Below are positions 57,736 to 64,000 of a DNA stretch of 64,000 nucleotides, in pieces. Position 1 is the stretch's first letter. Each line of letters opens with the position of its first letter. The notes beneath the pieces are model-generated. The model was given only the letters and a program-made list of their open reading frames with translations, was not told where the DNA came from and ran no database searches. The stretch is from Trichuris trichiura (taxonomy: Eukaryota; Nematoda; Enoplea; Trichinellida; Trichuridae). The stretch covers positions 1,178,001-1,242,000 of the forward strand of contig JBAJFE010000018.1 in NCBI GenBank assembly GCA_037903355.1. The letters are read 5' to 3'. A program made the translations under genes and the position numbers.

Positions 57736-60700
57736 ACCGCAATAGGTGACTTTGTGAACGATGAAAAGGTGGAATAACAATAGGCAAAAAAGACGAAGCG
57801 CTTTGTAGCCAAAAATTCAATGGCACCTTAAAGTTGTGAGAAAACTTGTCCTGTTAAATAGGCAGCCGGTTTCTAAACGTTCGGCGCTGCTCAAGCGAGG
57901 AAGTGTGCTATATAGTTCATGCACTCATGACAGAACAACTTCAGCGTTGCTGCACCGCTAATAACTGTGCACCAATAATGGCTGCCTGTTTGCACTTGTA
58001 GATCTTTTGAAAAATTGGTAGTCCGTCGAATACCTAAAACAAACCAACCTCTGATGATGACCAGATTCAATGGTTGGGTGTATGCTAGTTCTTTGCGAGC
58101 TCCTACGTGCGCATAAGCAATGCGGAAAGTTTAAATTCTTGCTATGTCGACCGTTTTTTCATCGAGTTACATTCTACGCATTTTGATTCTCAAAATATTC
58201 AACTCCTCCACTCGAAGTGGTGACGTCATAAGTATCAACAAACAGTAAATATGAGGTTATAATGTCAACAAACCAAAGCTGAATGCCTTACTTTGCGTTT
58301 ACGATCTGAGCTCTCACTTTTTTTCTGTAATTAGCTGTCTGCTTCAAAATAAAAGGAATTACAATTAAAATCCTAAAACTTGCATAGATTGGATATTGAG
58401 CAAAACTGTTTTAACTGTAGGCAAATGACCGGAAATTGATCTAAACTTGCGTAAAACTGTCAACATTTTGGTGACAATGTATGCGAGAAAAAATTGTCAT
58501 AAACTAATAATCAAATGCTTTCAAAAATGCGGACACTTGAAGCGTAAGACTAACTTGTTCAATAGGATCTCGTACAAGGAAGCTTGTTAACTTTGCTTAA
58601 GCGACAGATGGCGCTTTGCGACTTATGCAAATTCAAAAATAGGCTAACAATTTGAATCTGGTGGTTTTCAGTTTGCGCCATTGAAACGAACTGGTTAGTT
58701 AGGCTTAGGCTTTGCGACTAGGAAAGCGATTATAAATCGAATCACCATTAACCGATAAAAATATCTACGTCAGCTAACTAGAACTGACATGTTGGGATGA
58801 AGAGGTTTATAGGAAGGCGTGTTTTTGCCGTCGGCTATTTAAGTTGAAAGTATCCCGTTTTTATAAGCGTTGAATTGTCATACTCCGCTAAGCACAGTTG
58901 AGTCTCTTCTTTTGTTAAATGGTTCGGAAGTTATTGCCATTCATCGGTTGGCATGAATGAGTTCTTGCAAACCGGTTACAACGCACACCGTTTCGTAATA
59001 CCGAGCATTTTTTGTCCTAATAACAAATATGGAAACTATTAATTCGTCCATATGCAAATGAGTGTGTAGAATTCTAGTCGTGTTCGGTTTGGTGGTTATA
59101 AGTTGTCAGTACGGTTGGACTGCTGATGCCCAAAACGCCAACAGCCTTATTTCGCTATCGCGTCTGCCTTTTCCGTTTTTGTCAACATTTTCAAAGTAGA
59201 ACAGCAGATTTTACTCAAGATGAGAATATTGCGTTAGCTGGCCATTGTTCCCTGAACTCGAGCTGTCAAAAAAGCAACCGCGGCTGCTCAATCAGCTGCC
59301 CAATAGCCGAAGTGAATTTCGGCTATGAAATTAGAATAGCGAAACGGATTGACGTATGACCACGTTTTCAATTGTATTTTTTTCCAAACCGCTTCAACTT
59401 ACAGTTTCTACTGATTTACAAAGATAAGTCTGTCATACATTGACTGTGGCTAATGGTTTAGTTGACATTCAGTATCACGACAGAAATGTGATACGCTGGC
59501 ACTTTTCGCCTATCGAACTGCAAGTTGAACATATAATATTACATAGAGGAATGATGAAACGTTAGCTAGGCTTCTATTTGTTACGTAATCTGCTGTCATA
59601 AGTTGCAATGTACGTAACGTTCACCACTGTACGCATGGAAACAACGTATTTCTAAAACAAAATAAATCAATGAAGCATAAATGGATGGAAATCCAAATAG
59701 ATTATCTTTTAATTTTCCTTGTTCTTAGAGAATTTCTTACTGAAATAAGTAAAGTCATGAGTGTTTTGAATGCTTTTCGTTCGCGCGTATATGGCTTCTT
59801 GGAAGGAAACGCCGATTGCGTGAGTGCATTTCTCCTAATTTATTGATAAATAGAAATTATAAGTTTTTGCCGAGTACGTACTTTTCGAGGCACTGTTGCA
59901 TGCTTGAAGCTCAACCACGTGCTTCAAGCTGTTTCGTGAACAATGCTTGGGAAACCTGATGCGCACTGTTTGCAGACAGATGACAAAAAACTGATGCCAA
60001 GCATTGATAGAAATGCCGGAAGACGTAACAGCGGTCTGACAGGATTCGTCGTTTTGTCACGTTTCGAAAGTAAACGATAGCAAAGCTGAACACATATACA
60101 ACATTAAAAAACGTTAGCTATTATAAAACATCGCTGTTGCTCATCCGGTGGCTCAGCGTAAACCGTTTTTCATTTTTTTGCCTTTCTGGCTGCCCAAAAA
60201 GGCGTAGCAGAGAAAAGCGTTGCGATCTGATGATCTTTCGTTGACTACTACATGCGTCAGCGCCAGGTTGAGCATTTTCTATATACGATTGAAAACTTGT
60301 TGCCACGAAGTGAATGTCCATGAGCACCCAAGCCACTTAACAAGCATTTTCAGGGTTTCACTGATGAACAATGACTAACATTTTTTGAAAACCTTAATTC
60401 TACGCCGTGGATAAATCAAATGTTCACGATTTCTTCCTTTAAATGGCTCGTTCTTCATTTCTTTCGCTAACAGAAGTGTGAAATGTCCCGTAGACATTTT
60501 GGTGAAAAATCATCGTTGCAGTATGCGGACAATAAAGTACGCTCAATAAGCTCGTCCTTTTAAGTGCTCTGCCTTCTTAAAAATTTGTAACGGGCAATCG
60601 GGCGGATACGATAGGCGGTCCCGCAGGGAAAATATTCAATTTCACATTCGCCATGTTGAATGGGCTGCTTGCTTCGAAACGACATCCGGTAGACAGTGAA

Positions 60701-60961
60701 CTGGCTTTGCTGCGGGCGCTTGTCCAGTTTCATGCCCCAAAACTATTTATCAACGTTGTCACAGTTGGGACAGCGGCGTTGTTGTAGCGTTGATGACAGG
60801 TGAAACTTTCTTGGTGGACAAACATTGAGTAAAACGTTTTCATGTGCCCTCCAGTCGTCAAGCCGGATATATTTGATTGAAGTACAATTCCCGGGGCGTT
60901 CGTTTGCTGCTTCACAAGATCGTCCAGTTGCAGGAGACAAGTTCGCTGCCATCGTTTCTGC
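57736..60961. other. Shared upstream region of the two divergent CLC genes
   Basis: 3.2 kb between divergent start codons. It should hold both promoters and any 5' untranslated exons. TTAGGCTTAGGC occurs near 58701-58712. The frames at 59126-59359, 59911-60336 and 60730-60963 show no family match. Confidence 0.45.
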
Positions 60962-62878
60962 ATGAGGAGTTTACCGAAGCTTAGTCGCGTCTTCAGCCAA
61001 AAGGCAACCGAAGGTCATGAATTGTTGCAAGACTTGGAGAAACGTTCCAAAGGTGCTGACAACAAAGAAAAACCGCCAAGCGTTTATTCATTCAATTTTC
61101 AACGACTATCCTGCCAGTTGGGCAGTCACTTATTCAAACTTACTTAATTTTAGATGAGAAATCGCTCGCCAAACACATCCACTATGCATTATCAATTATC
61201 GCTATCTCAGACTGGCTATTTATGGTAGTGCTTGGCGTACTTATGGGCGGATTTAGCTTTTGCGTTGACTACTGCGTGCGCAAGCTAAGAATATGTACAT
61301 ATACATGTATTCGCGGAAATTTTAAACCTACTTACTCAATGGTTGTTCAGTTCACTTTTTTTTGCTGGACGTTACGAAGTATGCTGGATTGTTTGCTCAG
61401 TACGTTGTCTGGGTCAGTTTTGCCCTGCTGCTAATCGTTTTCCCTGCGGCCCTTTGCTCGTACGTGGCACCTCAAGCAGCTGGTGAGGAAACGAAGAAGA
61501 AACGTTTTCGCGGCATGCTTATGGGTCCTGTTCAGGATCCGGCATACCAGAGATGAAGACTCTACTACGCGGAGTGGAAATAAAAGAATACCTTACGCTT
61601 CGTACGTTGATTGTGAAATGTATTGGTCTCATAACGGTCCTCAGTAGCGGACTGCCTTTGGGAAAAGAGGTTTCAGCCAGTGTATAGACGTGCAAGGTCA
61701 AATTCTACAATTCATTGTTTTTTCAGGGTCCCTTTGTACACATATCCAGTGCCCTGGCCACCCTTTTGTTCAAACTTTTCGATCATTTTATGGACCTGTC
61801 TGAAGTTAGGTAATAATCTTTTGTTAGCATCGGTTGGATAACAGCTGTTTTTATTAACAGACTGGAAACCTAAGAAAAGAGCTGCTGGCTGCTGCCTGCG
61901 CCGTCGGTGTGTCCAGCACATACGGTGCTCCAATTGGAGGTTCTGTTAATATCCCTCGTGATTATACGCTGACCTACGCAGTGAATTAAGGTGTACTATT
62001 CAGTATTGAAGTCACTTCTGTCTTTTTTCCATTGAGAAACTATTGGCGTTGCTTTCTGGCTAGCCTTTGTAGTGCCATAGTGTTCCGCTTAATCGTGGTG
62101 GCCTTCACTGACGCTGGCATGTTTTAAACGCCGTATATGTGTTCTTCTTCTACAAACGTTCTTTAGCCACCGTTGAAGCTTTCAGTCCTACTTCATTTCA
62201 AGCAGAGTTCCCGTTTGATATTACGTATCTTATTCCGGTGGGACTTCTTGGGTTTGCCGAAATGTCTACTTCATTGACCTGCCGTACATCTTTAACTATA
62301 CATAGGATAATTTGTGGTATATGCGCCGTGGCGTTCATTCGACTATTCAGAATCTGGACAAAATTTGTCAAAGAAAGTTCGTGGATAAGGAGAATGACCA
62401 AAAGGTTAATTGTGCAAAGGCAAATGGGTGATGTCATTCACTGAAAGTTTCTTCAGCCCGTTTACTTATCCAACAGTCATTGTGCTTGTCATAGCCACTA
62501 TCCAATGTCCCATTTTCGCTGGAAAACATTTCGCCGGAGGAGTGAGATATGCTAGCATTATTAAGTCGCTATATGAGCAATTGTTTTAACTGCTGCAGCT
62601 CACGCCAAAAGAAGCGGTTGAATACCTTTTCCAAAATGTCTCCTGGAATGCAGTCCCTGAAAATACGTCCACTGCAGAAAAATTCAATCGCTACTGGTCA
62701 CTTGATCAGCATAGTCCCTTCGCACCATTGTCCGCGTTTACGTTCAATATGGTATGCACGAGCACCGGAAGCTGATATGAAGTTATTTCCAGCGCGGAAA
62801 TGTTGTAGTTCTGGATGACAGCTATTGCTATCACAATGGCGATACCCTCAGGTGCTTTCATACCAATATTCACAACAG
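60962..62878 (+). CDS. CLC chloride channel, paralogue 2 (3' part beyond the window)
   Basis: Twelve plus-strand exons give 424 residues in phase: 60962-61052, 61154-61294, 61351-61482, 61536-61669, 61727-61804, 61861-61939, 61991-62116, 62167-62251, 62306-62404, 62457-62541, 62599-62751, 62809-62878. Visible: [18 protein letters not shown], selectivity motif [16 protein letters not shown] with the gating glutamate, YGAPIGGVLFSIE, and PSGAFIPIF of helix N. The next exon (helix N end and CBS domains) is not found up to 64000, so intron 12 exceeds 1.1 kb. Exon lengths match paralogue 1 at many positions (132, 134, 126, 85, 85, 70). Intron 7 appears to use a GC donor at 62117. The first exon and its weak GTGCTG donor are the least certain part. 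Confidence 0.88.
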
Positions 62879-64000
62879 GTAAGGTGTACTGGGTTTGCTA
62901 CAGGTAGGAAGAACAAAAACGATATACCTACATAACCTAATCTTGCACGTTTTGTTATAAAGTATAACATTAATATGTTCAAGAGAAAAGAGGAGTTCGT
63001 TATATGCAAATATTTTAGATAGTTTGTAAACATGTCCATTAAAGATTTGCATACGAATGCAGAAAAAGGTAGCTTCTGTTTTAACTGTAATTTTCCTCAT
63101 CCATCAAGCGAATGTTTAATAAAATTGTTAAGCATATGCGTTTACGGGTATGCAGCAAACTTTTAGACAGTTCGCGGTACAGTTTTTTCTGATGAGTTTA
63201 CAGGCACCCCTCCTGTATAAGGGCTCATCACGTGGTTGGGTTGGCTACTATTAACAGGTCATTGGAGATATAATAGGTGCCGTATTTTTCGTTCATTAGG
63301 ATTTTGTGTGAAAACTAAATAGAAATAAAACTCGCTGTCAAGCAGACTGTATTCAAGCGCAAATAAAGGTACCTTACTCGTTTTAATGCTGTTTAAGTGG
63401 TAATCATTAAAGCGGCAACAAATGAACTAAAAACTATTGTTCAGTTTGGATATTTTGATTAGGATTAAATGTCTTTAAAAGGAGCTTGCGTTAGAATGTT
63501 ATATAATAGGAGTAAAACGAAAAGTAAAAATATTGGAAGTTTAAAAAGCGTGTGGATATTTTATTCAACATGTTCTGCTGCTATGGCAGTCCTAAGACCG
63601 AAAATTAAAATCCCGAATCGCCTGTATCATGTACAAACCAGAATTTCGGATTCTCTTACTGCCAAAAACCGGAAATATGAACCCAGTAGCAAAAATGTTA
63701 GCGCGGATTTAACTTTCGAGTTTGAAGGGACTCTGACAATGGTGAAATCCTGAAAATCCTATGTTTGGTACTCTTCAGAAATCTACATAACAAACACTTG
63801 GTCAAATGATCCCACCGTGATTGTTTTGTACTAACGGTTGCTAAATGGGTAATAGGTTAGACCGTGAAAGTGTTTGAAGCATTTTTTGCTCTTTTGAACC
63901 TCTGCGGATGATTTTTGAGGTTTCTTTGTTTTCTTCTGGACATCCAAGCCATACATGAAATCTGACTCGTGAGTTTAGCACATTTAGGATTTTTTCCTAC
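62879..64000. other. Intron 12 of the second CLC gene, to window end
   Basis: AT-rich sequence following the GTAAGG donor. No exon matching the next CLC segment was seen, and the 94-codon plus frame at 63469-63753 has no family match. Confidence 0.5.

Overview
This is a eukaryotic, almost certainly nematode, genomic window. Coding sequence is split by many very short introns (mostly 45-60 nt, GT/GC...AG), and it includes a major sperm protein (MSP) domain gene and a cysteine-rich DB-module protein, both typical of nematodes. GC content is moderate and repeats are abundant. I would guess a Trichuris/Trichinella-like (Dorylaimia) worm, but the sequence alone does not settle that. There are no operons, bacterial genes or CRISPR arrays.

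Layout. 0-4.5 kb: the tail of an unidentified cysteine-containing protein, then a large diverged inverted repeat (about 1.5-3.2 kb) interrupted by a pogo/Tigger-like non-autonomous DNA transposon. 4.5-6.2 kb: an MSP-domain gene (+) convergent with a small unidentified three-exon gene (-). 9.2-10.2 kb: CNOT9, a CCR4-NOT subunit (+). 12-14.3 kb: microsatellites, hairpins and several hammerhead-ribozyme-like motifs. 14.7-15.2 kb: a DB-module secreted-type protein (-). 18.9-21.9 kb: two nearly identical Penelope-like retroelement copies arranged head to head. 23.2-24.3 kb: a divergent CK1/TTBK-type kinase (+). 26.5-30.7 kb: GPATCH1 (+, 13 exons), convergent with a 13-exon SLC6-type transporter (-, 31.0-37.2 kb). 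37.2-49.2 kb: gene-poor, with the 3' part of one unidentified membrane protein (-). 49.3-50.2 kb: a dimethylarginine dimethylaminohydrolase-like enzyme (+). 51.2-57.7 kb: a complete 21-exon CLC chloride channel (-) whose intron 16 holds a dead mariner and a pogo-like MITE. 61.0 kb to the window end: the 5' two thirds of a second CLC gene (+), divergent from the first and sharing its exon plan.

Gene models were assembled by joining exons so that reading phase is kept through each GT/GC-AG junction and the protein matches its family end to end. For GPATCH1, SLC6 and both CLC genes this works without any lesion. The two CLC genes are tandem-inverted duplicates. The MSP gene and the CK1-like kinase are of types that nematodes use heavily in s perm; the remaining genes are housekeeping (RNA decay, splicing) or membrane transport.

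The most unusual content is a family of hammerhead-like RNA motifs. At least seven copies occur, two of them flanking the Penelope-like copies at symmetric positions and two facing each other inside a 0.2 kb palindrome. Also unusual are three GC-AG introns, at least two of which have a GT donor at the same site in a paralogue.
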